From Crocinitomicaceae bacterium (GTDB lineage Bacteria > Bacteroidota > Bacteroidia > Flavobacteriales_D > Crocinitomicaceae), in the NCBI GenBank assembly GCA_030830895.1, contig JAURMC010000005.1, forward strand, positions 91,030-155,029: DNA of 64,000 bases, written 5' to 3'. Below are positions 19,376 to 28,548 of the stretch, piece after piece. The number at the start of each line of letters is the position of its first letter. Position 1 is the first letter of the stretch. The translations under genes were made by a program, and so were the position numbers. The notes below the pieces were generated by a model. The model worked only from the letters and a program-made list of their open reading frames with translations. It was not told the origin of the DNA and did not search any database.

Positions 19376-19924
19376 ATGCCTATCACACCAAAATACTTTT
19401 ACGCCTACTTATTATTGGTAGTAATGTCATGTGGGCAGGTCCTTCAACTACAAGGACAAACAAGTCCTACAAACAGCCCGCAGATTCAAGAAACTTCTTC
19501 CGCACCGATGCAATGTCCTGCCAACTTAAAACTGATTACAGTCCCCGATGGATTTATTGAATCAAGCAGTTTCAACGGTTATATACATTTAAATTCTGCC
19601 ACTTCAATTGTTATGACCTCTATAGAGCATATTAATTTCATTCGCTTGTGTACAGGCATGACCCCAGAGTTTTTTACACAAAATGGATTAACATTGGTCG
19701 AGGAGAGAGACTTTACATCAACTAACAATGTTTCAGGTAAATACTACAAATCACACTTTGTTTTAAATGAAATGCCACATATTCGTTATATTGTTTTTTG
19801 TGGTGATTTAAACCGTACTTTGTGGTTGAATATCACCTATCCAAAATTGTTTGAACCAATCATTGAGAAGGAAATTTTAGAAATATTGAATTCGATAAAA
19901 TCAACCGTAACTGATGAAAAATAA
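19376..19924 (+). CDS. Predicted lipoprotein, first gene of the adhesin operon
   Basis: A 182-residue protein with a lipoprotein signal (YLLLVVMSCGQ, acylated Cys about residue 20), a Gln/Ser/Thr-rich spacer and a compact domain of about 130 residues. The domain begins CPANLKLITVPDGF and ends in TLWLNITYPKLFEPIIEKEILEILNSI; that ending recalls the PsbP/DUF1795 fold, where a strand with a YP motif precedes a last helix, but I cannot assign a family. Its last 11 bases overlap the start of the first SprB-repeat gene, so it is translationally coupled to it and probably helps that protein's export or anchoring (inference). Confidence 0.75.
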   Translation: MPITPKYFYAYLLLVVMSCGQVLQLQGQTSPTNSPQIQETSSAPMQCPANLKLITVPDGFIESSSFNGYIHLNSATSIVMTSIEHINFIRLCTGMTPEFFTQNGLTLVEERDFTSTNNVSGKYYKSHFVLNEMPHIRYIVFCGDLNRTLWLNITYPKLFEPIIEKEILEILNSIKSTVTDEK

Positions 19925-22900
19925 CCTACTCATTTTCATTTTCATTTGTTTTGGTCATACTTTTTTCAGCCAACAGGTTATAAACCATCATGTACCTTTC
20001 AATACGTCAAATCAAAACATGTGGGGGCCTAATTGGAGTCCTTTTTCCATAGATCAAGAAATCACCTTGTTCAATGTGCCTTGGAACACTTCTTTTAATA
20101 CAGGAAATGCAATGATTGGTCAAGTTGCGGGCTTCTCTTTTGGGGCTGGTCTGCAAGGATCCATATCAGGAGTTATTGGTAGTAAAATTAGCCTGCTTGG
20201 TTTTACATCGGGAACCCTGGATGTGGATTATCCGATTGATGCTACAATTAACACCCCAACGGACAATACTTATGACCAGGGAGATACCGTTACCGTAGCC
20301 ACCAGTTATACCTTAGATCCGAGTGCAGAAATCACCTCATATTATCCATCTGCTGGAGAAGCGAAGTGGGATGTTTATTTTCAATTGGGTGCTTCAGCAA
20401 GTGGTACGATTTGCGTTTTCAGCTGTGCCACGTTTCCCATTATTCCAGCATTCAATACCGGTCTAGTAAACATAAATATAGTTACGGCAAACGCGAATGG
20501 AGTTTCAATGCTTTCTGGCTTGGGAATAGGCCCATTATTTTCTCAGCCTTTTTTACCATATCCTTTACCCGAGGCACTTGGCGATTACGGATTGTCAGGT
20601 GAAATCACGATTCCATACGTAAATACAGCAAGTTCGATCAATGGAACGCAACTAGATGCCTGCGGAGATTCAACTTATTTTAATTTGAACCTAAACGTTT
20701 TTGATTTAATCGGTGCAATGAACATCCCCTATGTTAGTGCAATTATGGCAAATTTAGCCGGAACAGCGAATTTTGGAATTGCCGAAGTAAGTTGGAATTT
20801 TTTTGATGCGAGTTTTGATGCCAATATTACTAACAACCAATGCTTTAATTTCGACCCTACTGTTTATGTTTCCTTTGCATTCCCTGTTCCCGTAAGTTAT
20901 CGAATTGTAAACCCCTCAAATAACACTGCCGGACCTTGGGCAACCAGTAGCATTATTAATTTTCCAGTTGGCATGAATTTACAATACAAATTCCCCTGCT
21001 ATTTTGAAACATTAAACATTACACCTACCTATACCATTAATGGAACCGTAACCAATCATACATATGATGTAGTAAGTTTTGAATTTTTAATGAGTGCATT
21101 AGAATTTGGATTTAGTATCCCTGCTGTAGAAATAACCCCGGCGATTTATGTACCTGAAATTTGTATTCCTATTTATTATCCTTGTGGTGCTTATTGGTTT
21201 GGTATTAATTGGTGCTCTACCCAAGCTTGCACTCCTTCCTTTACTATTCCTGCAATTGGATGGCCTGGATATACTTTTAGTGTTGGTCCCGTTTGGTCTA
21301 CTTCTATTCCCATCGGTTCCTTCTCTTATGACTGGTTCAATCAGACATGGTCGTTAGGTGGGTTTCAAGCCTACAGCTTTAGTTCTTTTTCTATGACCGC
21401 CAATGTGCTGTCTGCTACAGCGACCTCTACTAACGTAAGTTGTCATGGAGGCTCGGACGGCTCTGTAGCACTAAACTTTAACCATGTCGCCTATCCATTA
21501 ACTTATTTATGGACTAATGGATCTACAGCGCCCACCTTATCTAACGTAACGGCCAACTCATATCAAGCACAAATTACAGATGCGAACGGTTGTCAATTAT
21601 TAACCGGAGGTATTGTGGCCCAACCTGAATATCCATTGCTAACAAATTTACAAACGACGAATGTCTCTTGTTTTAATGGCGTCTCAAACGGTGCTGTAAA
21701 TGCTTTTGTTTCAGGCGGTACTCCCCCATACACTTACAATTGGAATAACGGGGCCTTAACTGAAGATCTTATGAATATCGGAACAGGTAATTATACAATT
21801 ACCGTTACAGATGTAAACAATTGTACCACTAGTAATTCTGCTACTATTACCGCTCCTAGTGACCTTGTGCAATCTGCTTCCATTATTAATGTTAATTGTG
21901 TTGGAGGAAGCAATGGTGCTATAGATGTAACTACTACAGGTGGCGTTACCCCATATTCCTTTTCTTGGAGTACAGGGCAAATTACCGAAGACATCCAAGG
22001 CTTAAGTGCGGGGACGTATACCTTAACTATTACCGATACAAACAATTGTACGGACATTCAAACCTATGTGGTTGCTGAGCCAAACACCTCAATCAGCTTG
22101 AGCTCGAACGTGACTAATGTGTCATGTTACGGAGGTTCGACAGGATTTATTGATATTACTACCTCCGGAGGCACGCCTGGTTACACTTTCCAATGGAGCG
22201 CTAATAATGGCATAGTTATTCCTCAGACTACTGAGGATGTCTCTAATCTTCCTGTTGGTGTGTATACCGTTAACGCTACCGATGCCAACGGATGTTCAAG
22301 CAGCCTGACCGCTTCAATTAGCCAACCATTACAAGCATTACATTCCGCTCCACAACTTTCGCACATTACATGTTTCAATGGAACGAATGGCGCCATTCAA
22401 CCACTGATTACTGGAGGCACTGCTCCATATACATATGCTTGGTCGAATGCTACCGGTGCAAATATTTTAAGCAACGTGGCAGCTGGTTCATATTCCCTCA
22501 ATATCATCGACGCAAACAACTGCTCAGCGACATTTAATTATATCCTTTCACAACCTAACTCAGCCTTATCTGTAGTGTTAAATGGTAGCAATGTGTTGTG
22601 TTTTGGCGATGCATCAGGTTCGGCAAACGCATTAATTTCTGGGGGAACTTCTCCATATATCTTGTCTTGGTCCAACGGCTCTACCAATACATCAATACAA
22701 AATATATTGGCAGGAACTTATAATATTTCAGTAACTGATTCACAAGGGTGTTTGGAAAGTCAATCCATCACAATAACAGAACCAGCGGCTCCACTTAATG
22801 TATCGACTCTCTCAACTATGGTAGATTGTTTTGGCAATCAAAGTGGCTCAATTGATGCATCCATTACTGGAGGCACCGCACCTTACTCATCAGTTTGGAT

Positions 22901-24458
22901 CAATCAAAATTCACAAATTTTTGCCTCGTCAGCCGAAGATTTATCCTTTGTAGGTATTGGAAACTATCTTACTATCGTAACTGACAGCCAAGGTTGTGTT
23001 GATTCGTCTGCGGCAATCATAACACAACCTGCTGCCTTATCAATTTCCAATTCTACCCTTCACGTTCTCTGCTATGGGGACAACACCGGATCGGTGAATG
23101 CAAACGTATCAGGTGGCACACTACCTTATACGTATGCTTGGAGTAATGGTGCATTGACCGAAGACCTAAATACAATCCCTTCAGGTTCATACACCCTAAC
23201 AGTGCTTGATGCGAACGGTTGTACTGAAACAATGAATGTAGAAGTTATTCAGCCAATTGCCCCATTGTCCATAATTACCGAATCTACATATATAAACTGT
23301 TTTGGCCTGAGTACTGGATCGGCTAATGCAACGGCAGTTGGAGGTACCGCCCCATACCAATATACTTGGAGCAACGGAGGAATTACTTCAAGCATCAGCG
23401 ATGTCCCCGCAGGAGTTTATTCGATAACCGTTACGGATTATCACGGATGTACGGCCTTTAGTGGAGCAAATGTTATGCAGCCTCTACAAGCATTAAATTT
23501 GTCGGTAAATGTTACTGAACCAACTTGTTATGGGTATTCCAACGGGAATATTGAAATGACGATTACCGGAGGTACGCAGCCGTATTACTTTAATTGGGGG
23601 AATGAAAATAACATATTACTTAACAACCCAAGCGAGCGATTGGATTCCATCGCTGTTGGTACATATCTGTTCGTTATCACGGACGATCGCGGATGTGTGG
23701 TAGATACAATTGTACAAGTAAACGAACCCACGCCGTTAAACATTGGAATCCAAACAACGGATGCACTGTGTTATCAAGGCGCTTCAGGATTGGTAGACTT
23801 AACAGTAACTGGGGCAACCCCTCCTTATCAGTTTAATTGGAATGATGGTCAATTCCTAACAGAAGATTTATCCAATTTGTCTGCAGGAAATTATATGGTT
23901 CAAATCACAGACAATCAGGGTTGTATAGATTCAATTGCTGGAGTTGTTAACCAACCTGACTCTATCCTAATTAGTACAGAAATTATTAACGTGAGTTGTG
24001 TTGATCAAGAAGATGGGGCGATTTCGTTAACAGTGAACGGAGGTATTTCGCCGTACAGTTTTGCATGGTCTTCCGGTGAAAATGTTCCATCCATTTCAAA
24101 CTTGATGGCTGGATATTATTTCTCTACTATAACGGATGATAACTCCTGCATTGCAACGATCACGGTGGAAGTATTACCTAGTACAATTCCTTGTGTAAAT
24201 CCAGTAAATACCTTTACCCCAAATGGAGATTTATATAATGATACTTGGGTTATTGATAACATGTATTTATATCCTAAAGCCTCGATTCAAGTATTTAACA
24301 AATGGGGTAATCTTGTATTCAGATCAGAAGGACTTTACACACCATGGGATGGAACATACAACAATAATCCGTTGCCATCTGAGGTTTATTACTACATCAT
24401 TGAACTCAATGACCCAACCACATCAAAACTTACAGGTACCTTGACCATTATTCGCTAA
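19914..24458 (+). CDS. SprB-repeat adhesin with unknown N-terminal domain and T9SS type B C-terminus (1514 aa)
   Basis: Cell-surface adhesin exported by Sec and T9SS. Signal peptide MKNNLLIFIFICFGHTFFSQ, then about 480 residues of a beta-rich, aromatic-rich region with several cysteines (CVFSCATFP, CIPIYYPCGAYWFGINWCS) that matches no family I know. Residues about 500-1425 are 12 SprB repeats of 76-82 residues, each of the form NVSCxGGSxGSIxxxxxGGTxPYxYxWSNGxxTEDxxxLxAGxYxxxITDxNGC. The end (NTFTPNGDLYNDTW...FNKWGNLVF...WDGTYNNNPLPSEVYYYIIEL) is the gliding-motility-associated C-terminal domain (TIGR04131 type). SprB of Flavobacterium johnsoniae is a mobile adhesin moved by the gliding motor. 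The next gene starts after 2 bp. Confidence 0.93.
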   Translation: MKNNLLIFIFICFGHTFFSQQVINHHVPFNTSNQNMWGPNWSPFSIDQEITLFNVPWNTSFNTGNAMIGQVAGFSFGAGLQGSISGVIGSKISLLGFTSGTLDVDYPIDATINTPTDNTYDQGDTVTVATSYTLDPSAEITSYYPSAGEAKWDVYFQLGASASGTICVFSCATFPIIPAFNTGLVNINIVTANANGVSMLSGLGIGPLFSQPFLPYPLPEALGDYGLSGEITIPYVNTASSINGTQLDACGDSTYFNLNLNVFDLIGAMNIPYVSAIMANLAGTANFGIAEVSWNFFDASFDANITNNQCFNFDPTVYVSFAFPVPVSYRIVNPSNNTAGPWATSSIINFPVGMNLQYKFPCYFETLNITPTYTINGTVTNHTYDVVSFEFLMSALEFGFSIPAVEITPAIYVPEICIPIYYPCGAYWFGINWCSTQACTPSFTIPAIGWPGYTFSVGPVWSTSIPIGSFSYDWFNQTWSLGGFQAYSFSSFSMTANVLSATATSTNVSCHGGSDGSVALNFNHVAYPLTYLWTNGSTAPTLSNVTANSYQAQITDANGCQLLTGGIVAQPEYPLLTNLQTTNVSCFNGVSNGAVNAFVSGGTPPYTYNWNNGALTEDLMNIGTGNYTITVTDVNNCTTSNSATITAPSDLVQSASIINVNCVGGSNGAIDVTTTGGVTPYSFSWSTGQITEDIQGLSAGTYTLTITDTNNCTDIQTYVVAEPNTSISLSSNVTNVSCYGGSTGFIDITTSGGTPGYTFQWSANNGIVIPQTTEDVSNLPVGVYTVNATDANGCSSSLTASISQPLQALHSAPQLSHITCFNGTNGAIQPLITGGTAPYTYAWSNATGANILSNVAAGSYSLNIIDANNCSATFNYILSQPNSALSVVLNGSNVLCFGDASGSANALISGGTSPYILSWSNGSTNTSIQNILAGTYNISVTDSQGCLESQSITITEPAAPLNVSTLSTMVDCFGNQSGSIDASITGGTAPYSSVWINQNSQIFASSAEDLSFVGIGNYLTIVTDSQGCVDSSAAIITQPAALSISNSTLHVLCYGDNTGSVNANVSGGTLPYTYAWSNGALTEDLNTIPSGSYTLTVLDANGCTETMNVEVIQPIAPLSIITESTYINCFGLSTGSANATAVGGTAPYQYTWSNGGITSSISDVPAGVYSITVTDYHGCTAFSGANVMQPLQALNLSVNVTEPTCYGYSNGNIEMTITGGTQPYYFNWGNENNILLNNPSERLDSIAVGTYLFVITDDRGCVVDTIVQVNEPTPLNIGIQTTDALCYQGASGLVDLTVTGATPPYQFNWNDGQFLTEDLSNLSAGNYMVQITDNQGCIDSIAGVVNQPDSILISTEIINVSCVDQEDGAISLTVNGGISPYSFAWSSGENVPSISNLMAGYYFSTITDDNSCIATITVEVLPSTIPCVNPVNTFTPNGDLYNDTWVIDNMYLYPKASIQVFNKWGNLVFRSEGLYTPWDGTYNNNPLPSEVYYYIIELNDPTTSKLTGTLTIIR
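21420..24190 (+). repeat. 12-copy SprB repeat array (protein-level) in the first adhesin
   Basis: Twelve diverged copies with a period of about 230-245 bp. Copies 4, 7 and 10 carry a 4-6 residue insert after the conserved Trp (for example WSANNGIVIPQTTEDV, WINQNSQIFASSAEDL, WGNENNILLNNPSERL). The last copy reads VSCVDQEDGAISL. The DNA copies are too diverged to recombine easily. Confidence 0.85.
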
Positions 24459-24460
24459 AT

Positions 24461-27400
24461 ATGAAGTACATAAAGACATTTTTCTTTTCATTAATATTTT
24501 TCCTTACTTGGGGAATTAATACCCCACCACCTTGCCCATCATTGATTATGTCTGGATCAAATGTTAGTTGTTTTGGCCAGTCTAATGGTTCAGCCTTGGT
24601 TTCTGTTTCGGGTGGCAGTGGAAACTATTCTATAAGTTGGTCAAACGGAAATAATACGGCTAGTAATTTCGGACTAGGTGTAGGGACATATACCGTTAAT
24701 GTTATTGACAATATTTCAGGGTGTTCCGTAAATGGAGCTTATGTAGTATCTGCACCAAGCCCTATAAGTAATTCTGGTGTAATTTCAAATGTAAATTGTT
24801 TTGGAGGATCGACAGGTGGCGTAAATATTACACCCTTAGGTGGAACGGCTCCCTATTCATATGTTTGGACGAACTCCTTGGGAAATACTGTTTCGACAAT
24901 ACAAGATTTATCCAACGTTTCCGCAGGAACATATACCGTTCAAATTACAGACAATAATGGGTGTACCTTATCCAACAGTTATCAAGTGACACAACCGAAT
25001 CAAATGTTAAACAATTCAGCGGTACTTAGTAATGTAAGTTGCTACAGTGGAACCAATGGTTCAATCGATTTACAGGTATGGGGAGGAACCGTTCCATATA
25101 CCTATTTGTGGAATACAGGCTCAAGCAACCAAGACATCACGGGACTAACCGTAGGTAATTATTCTGTTACGATTACTGACAACAAAGGATGTATGAAAAC
25201 ATCGAATTACAGTATAACACAACCAACAATTATTACTTCCCAAATGAACCCGACAACGGTTTCATGTTTTGGGTTCTCCAATGGAATTGCATCGGTCACA
25301 GCAAGTGGCGGAACCCCTCCGTATGACTACAATTGGCAAAATACCAATACGGTATATGCACAAAATAGTGCCACACTAACTAACGTGCCTTCAGATACCT
25401 ATACCGTACAAATAACAGATGCCAACGGTTGTACTATTTCCAATTCAACCACGATAACTCAGCCAAGTGTAGTTTCTAGCTCATTGACATTTACAAATGT
25501 TAGTTGTCATGGAGGTAACGATGGAAATATTAATTTAAGTGTTAGTGGAGGGATTGCTCCATACGTATATGCATGGGTAAATGCCTCTAATCAGAATATA
25601 GCAGTATCTCAAGATTTACTTCAAATTCCAGCAGATACCTTTACGGTTACCATTACAGATGCCAATGGATGTATTTCATCGATGAACCAAATAATATCAG
25701 AACCTGAATTTCCATTGACCTCTACTTCAAATGTTACAAACGTTTTATGTTTTGGTAATTCTACAGGCACAATTTCAATAAATGCCCTAGGTGGAACAGT
25801 CCCTTACACATATAATTGGTTAAGCGGACAAAATACATCAACCATTTCAAACTTAACCGCCGGATCTTATTCCTTTACTATCACGGACTTTAATGGATGT
25901 AATACTTCAGGTATTTTGAATGTTACTCAGCCTAATGCTCCATTGAGTATTACAAACTCATTGGTAAATGTTACATGTAATGGTTTCATGGATGGGTCCA
26001 TTAATACCTCTGTGTCTGGAGGGACATTACCTTATGATTTCAATTGGTCGAACAGCATTTATTTATTAGCATATAACACCGAGGATTTAATTTCAATTCC
26101 CGCAGAAACGTATACTGTACTTGTAGTTGATAATCATGGGTGTTCAATTGCAGATACCTTTACAATAACAGAACCAACTGCATTAAATAATTCTATAATT
26201 GGGGTTAATATACTGTGTCATGGTGAAAGTACAGGAAGCATTAATTTGAGTGTATTTGGAGCAACTCCACCTTATTCATATGTTTGGAATAATGGCATCA
26301 CATCTGAAGATCAAACTTCCGTTCCAGCTGGTTCATACCAAGTAACGATAACTGATGCAAATGGGTGTATAAAACTTGACTCTATCGAGTTATCAGAACC
26401 ACTATTTCCAATTACCTATTCCTACACAACGTCAGAAGTTACTTGCCGAGATGGTAACAACGGTTCTATTGAATTAATGGTTTCCGGCGGTACTCCACTA
26501 TATACATATAGCTGGACTAATGGATCAAATAATGCCTTAAACGACTCTCTTACTGCAGGAGTATATTCATTCCTTGTAACGGATGCCAATGGCTGCACCG
26601 TTATCGATTCAATCACTATTTCTCAACCAGATGCGCTTACAATCAACGAATTAATAACCCCTGTTTCTTGTTATGGATTCAGCGATGGGGTCATTGATTT
26701 GACTACCCTTGGCGGAACACCTCCCTATCAGTTTACTTGGTTTAATTCTACGTTTGCCTTATCTGCGCAAACGGAAGATTTAATAGACTTCCCAAAGGAC
26801 ACTTATCAAGTTGAAATTATTGATTCCAATGGTTGTTTTTATGAATATTTCCTAATGCTTCCTCAGCCTGACTCACTCTACATTACCACAAATGAAATAA
26901 TGGTAACGTGTTATGGCGGGTCGGATGGCGCGATTGATATCTCTGTATTCGGAGGAAACCCCGGATATATCTTTCTTTGGTCCAATGGTGAAACAACCGA
27001 GGACATTAATGATTTAACTGCGGGAATATATGACGTACTTGTTTCCGACACAAAGAATTGTATAGACTCTGCGGAGATTATTATTATTTCACCAGAACCA
27101 ATAAGCAGTAACATTACGACCACAGCCGTAAGTTGTATAGACCAAGCAGATGGTAGCGCCTTGGTAGAAGCAACAGGTGGTGTTGGGTCATTTACTTATT
27201 TGTGGTCAAATGGAACGACAAATTCACTCAATGAATCTTTGTCTAATACCCTGTATTCAGTGCTTATTACGGATGCTTTAGGATGTACAGGAATCGATTC
27301 TGTAATCGTTCCTATTAACCCAATTGCTTGTATTGATCCAGTAAATTGCTTTACACCAAATGACGACCAAATAAACGATACTTGGGTGATTGATAATTTG

Positions 27401-27595
27401 GAATTATATCCTGATTTAAGCCTAACCATTTTCAACAAATGGGGAAATTTAGTATTTGAACAAAAGGGCACCTATTCGCCATGGGACGGAACTTACGACA
27501 CCAAAGAATTGCCAGCTGGAACCTACTATTACATCATTAATTTAAATTATTTAGACAGAGCTCCTGTCACTGGAACAATCAACATTTTAAAATGA
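24461..27595 (+). CDS. SprB-repeat adhesin, repeats only, T9SS type B C-terminus (1044 aa)
   Basis: Paralogue of the preceding adhesin without its large N-terminal domain. After a signal peptide (MKYIKTFFFSLIFFLTWGI) the SprB repeats begin almost at once (SGSNVSCFGQSNGSALVSVS) and fill residues about 30-955 with 12 copies. The C-terminal domain is the type B signal (NCFTPNDDQINDTW...FNKWGNLVFEQ...YSPWDGTYDTKELPAGTYYYIINL). It is exported by T9SS and probably forms a long extended fibre. It follows the first adhesin by 2 bp and its stop overlaps the start of porP by 4 bp (ATGA). Rich in Asn, Thr and Ser, with few charged residues, as usual for these fibres. Confidence 0.93.
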   Translation: MKYIKTFFFSLIFFLTWGINTPPPCPSLIMSGSNVSCFGQSNGSALVSVSGGSGNYSISWSNGNNTASNFGLGVGTYTVNVIDNISGCSVNGAYVVSAPSPISNSGVISNVNCFGGSTGGVNITPLGGTAPYSYVWTNSLGNTVSTIQDLSNVSAGTYTVQITDNNGCTLSNSYQVTQPNQMLNNSAVLSNVSCYSGTNGSIDLQVWGGTVPYTYLWNTGSSNQDITGLTVGNYSVTITDNKGCMKTSNYSITQPTIITSQMNPTTVSCFGFSNGIASVTASGGTPPYDYNWQNTNTVYAQNSATLTNVPSDTYTVQITDANGCTISNSTTITQPSVVSSSLTFTNVSCHGGNDGNINLSVSGGIAPYVYAWVNASNQNIAVSQDLLQIPADTFTVTITDANGCISSMNQIISEPEFPLTSTSNVTNVLCFGNSTGTISINALGGTVPYTYNWLSGQNTSTISNLTAGSYSFTITDFNGCNTSGILNVTQPNAPLSITNSLVNVTCNGFMDGSINTSVSGGTLPYDFNWSNSIYLLAYNTEDLISIPAETYTVLVVDNHGCSIADTFTITEPTALNNSIIGVNILCHGESTGSINLSVFGATPPYSYVWNNGITSEDQTSVPAGSYQVTITDANGCIKLDSIELSEPLFPITYSYTTSEVTCRDGNNGSIELMVSGGTPLYTYSWTNGSNNALNDSLTAGVYSFLVTDANGCTVIDSITISQPDALTINELITPVSCYGFSDGVIDLTTLGGTPPYQFTWFNSTFALSAQTEDLIDFPKDTYQVEIIDSNGCFYEYFLMLPQPDSLYITTNEIMVTCYGGSDGAIDISVFGGNPGYIFLWSNGETTEDINDLTAGIYDVLVSDTKNCIDSAEIIIISPEPISSNITTTAVSCIDQADGSALVEATGGVGSFTYLWSNGTTNSLNESLSNTLYSVLITDALGCTGIDSVIVPINPIACIDPVNCFTPNDDQINDTWVIDNLELYPDLSLTIFNKWGNLVFEQKGTYSPWDGTYDTKELPAGTYYYIINLNYLDRAPVTGTINILK
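24545..27330 (+). repeat. 12-copy SprB repeat array (protein-level) in the second adhesin
   Basis: Twelve diverged copies of about 225-245 bp. Long copies with a post-Trp insert are 2, 4, 5, 7 and 10 (for example WSNSIYLLAYNTEDL, WFNSTFALSAQTEDL), and the last copy reads VSCIDQADGSALV, matching the last copy of the neighbouring array. Confidence 0.85.
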
Positions 27596-28548
27596 GAAAT
27601 ACACTATATACCATCGCGATTCTGTTAGGAATTACCCTTCAAGTAAACGCCCAGCAAGTCTCCTTAAATTCGCAATATTTATTCAATGAATATATTCTTA
27701 ATCCGGGTGCGGTTGGATCCAAGGACTATACACCGGTTCAGTTGAATTTCAGAAAACAATGGACTAATTTTCCAGGTGCACCTACTACTCAATTTCTAAC
27801 TGCCCATGGTGGAGTAGCAGATAAAATGGGGATAGGAGCAAATATTTACAACGATTTAGCTGGTCCAAGTAGAAGAACTGGTGTGACATTTTCGGGTGCT
27901 TATCACCTACAATTAGATAAAGCGTATAATCACAAATTAGGCTTGGGGTTAGGTTTATCATTCACTCAACATTTTATTGATATAAATAAACTTGACACCT
28001 ATGTTGATAATGATCCAACGGTGCTTAAAGGATTCAACAATCAATTTGTTCCCGATGCCAATGCTGGTATTTTTTATCATTACAAGAACAAAGGTTTTGC
28101 AGGCATTTCAGCCTATAACCTGGTTCAAGTAAGTCGTGACTTATTCAACTTCGATTCAAGTATTAACAGCCCCTTGGTTCGTCATTATTATTTTATTGGT
28201 GGATATCATTTTGAAATCACCAAGAACTTTGGCATAAAGCCAACCATCATGGCTCAAGCAATTGAAGCGGGAGTATTTCAAATTGATGGAACCTTACTCT
28301 TTACCTTTAATAAGTACTTTTGGATAGGAGGTTCATACAGACACAATGCTGATTTGGTAGGATTAATTGGGGGGCAAGTAGGACCGCTAAAATTTGGATA
28401 TTCCTATGATTTTACTTTGTCTGATATTGCTAGATATTCTAATGGGTCGCACGAAGTATTTTTGGAATTACAGATTCGAACAAAGAAAACAGAAGACACT
28501 TCAATTCCTTGGTTAAAAAGAAATAGGATATACAATACGGGTAATTAA
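27592..28548 (+). CDS. PorP/SprF family T9SS outer-membrane protein
   Basis: A 318-residue outer-membrane beta-barrel with a signal peptide ending VNAQ. The start of the mature protein (QQVSLNSQYLFNEYILNPGAVGSKDYTPVQLNFRKQW, quoted here only as the pattern QYLFNEYxLNPGAxG) is diagnostic of the PorP/SprF family, followed by repeated amphipathic strands and the middle motif GIFYHYKNKGFAGISAYNL. SprF is needed in F. johnsoniae for surface delivery of SprB, and PorP/SprF proteins are generally paired with type B cargo. It lies directly behind the two type B adhesins (4-bp overlap) and shares one base with the OmpA gene, so it is probably their dedicated partner. Confidence 0.94.
   Translation: MRNTLYTIAILLGITLQVNAQQVSLNSQYLFNEYILNPGAVGSKDYTPVQLNFRKQWTNFPGAPTTQFLTAHGGVADKMGIGANIYNDLAGPSRRTGVTFSGAYHLQLDKAYNHKLGLGLGLSFTQHFIDINKLDTYVDNDPTVLKGFNNQFVPDANAGIFYHYKNKGFAGISAYNLVQVSRDLFNFDSSINSPLVRHYYFIGGYHFEITKNFGIKPTIMAQAIEAGVFQIDGTLLFTFNKYFWIGGSYRHNADLVGLIGGQVGPLKFGYSYDFTLSDIARYSNGSHEVFLELQIRTKKTEDTSIPWLKRNRIYNTGN

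Noticed and set aside
21756-22057. Overlapping minus-strand ORFs in the SprB array, and similar ones at 26422-26616, 26911-27123 and 27196-27471
   Set aside because: They recur because the repeats recur; they are antisense shadows with no start context of their own.
21420-27330. CRISPR array or DNA tandem repeat
   Set aside because: The periodicity is about 230-245 bp, in frame and visible at protein level only; there are no short identical repeats with unique spacers.
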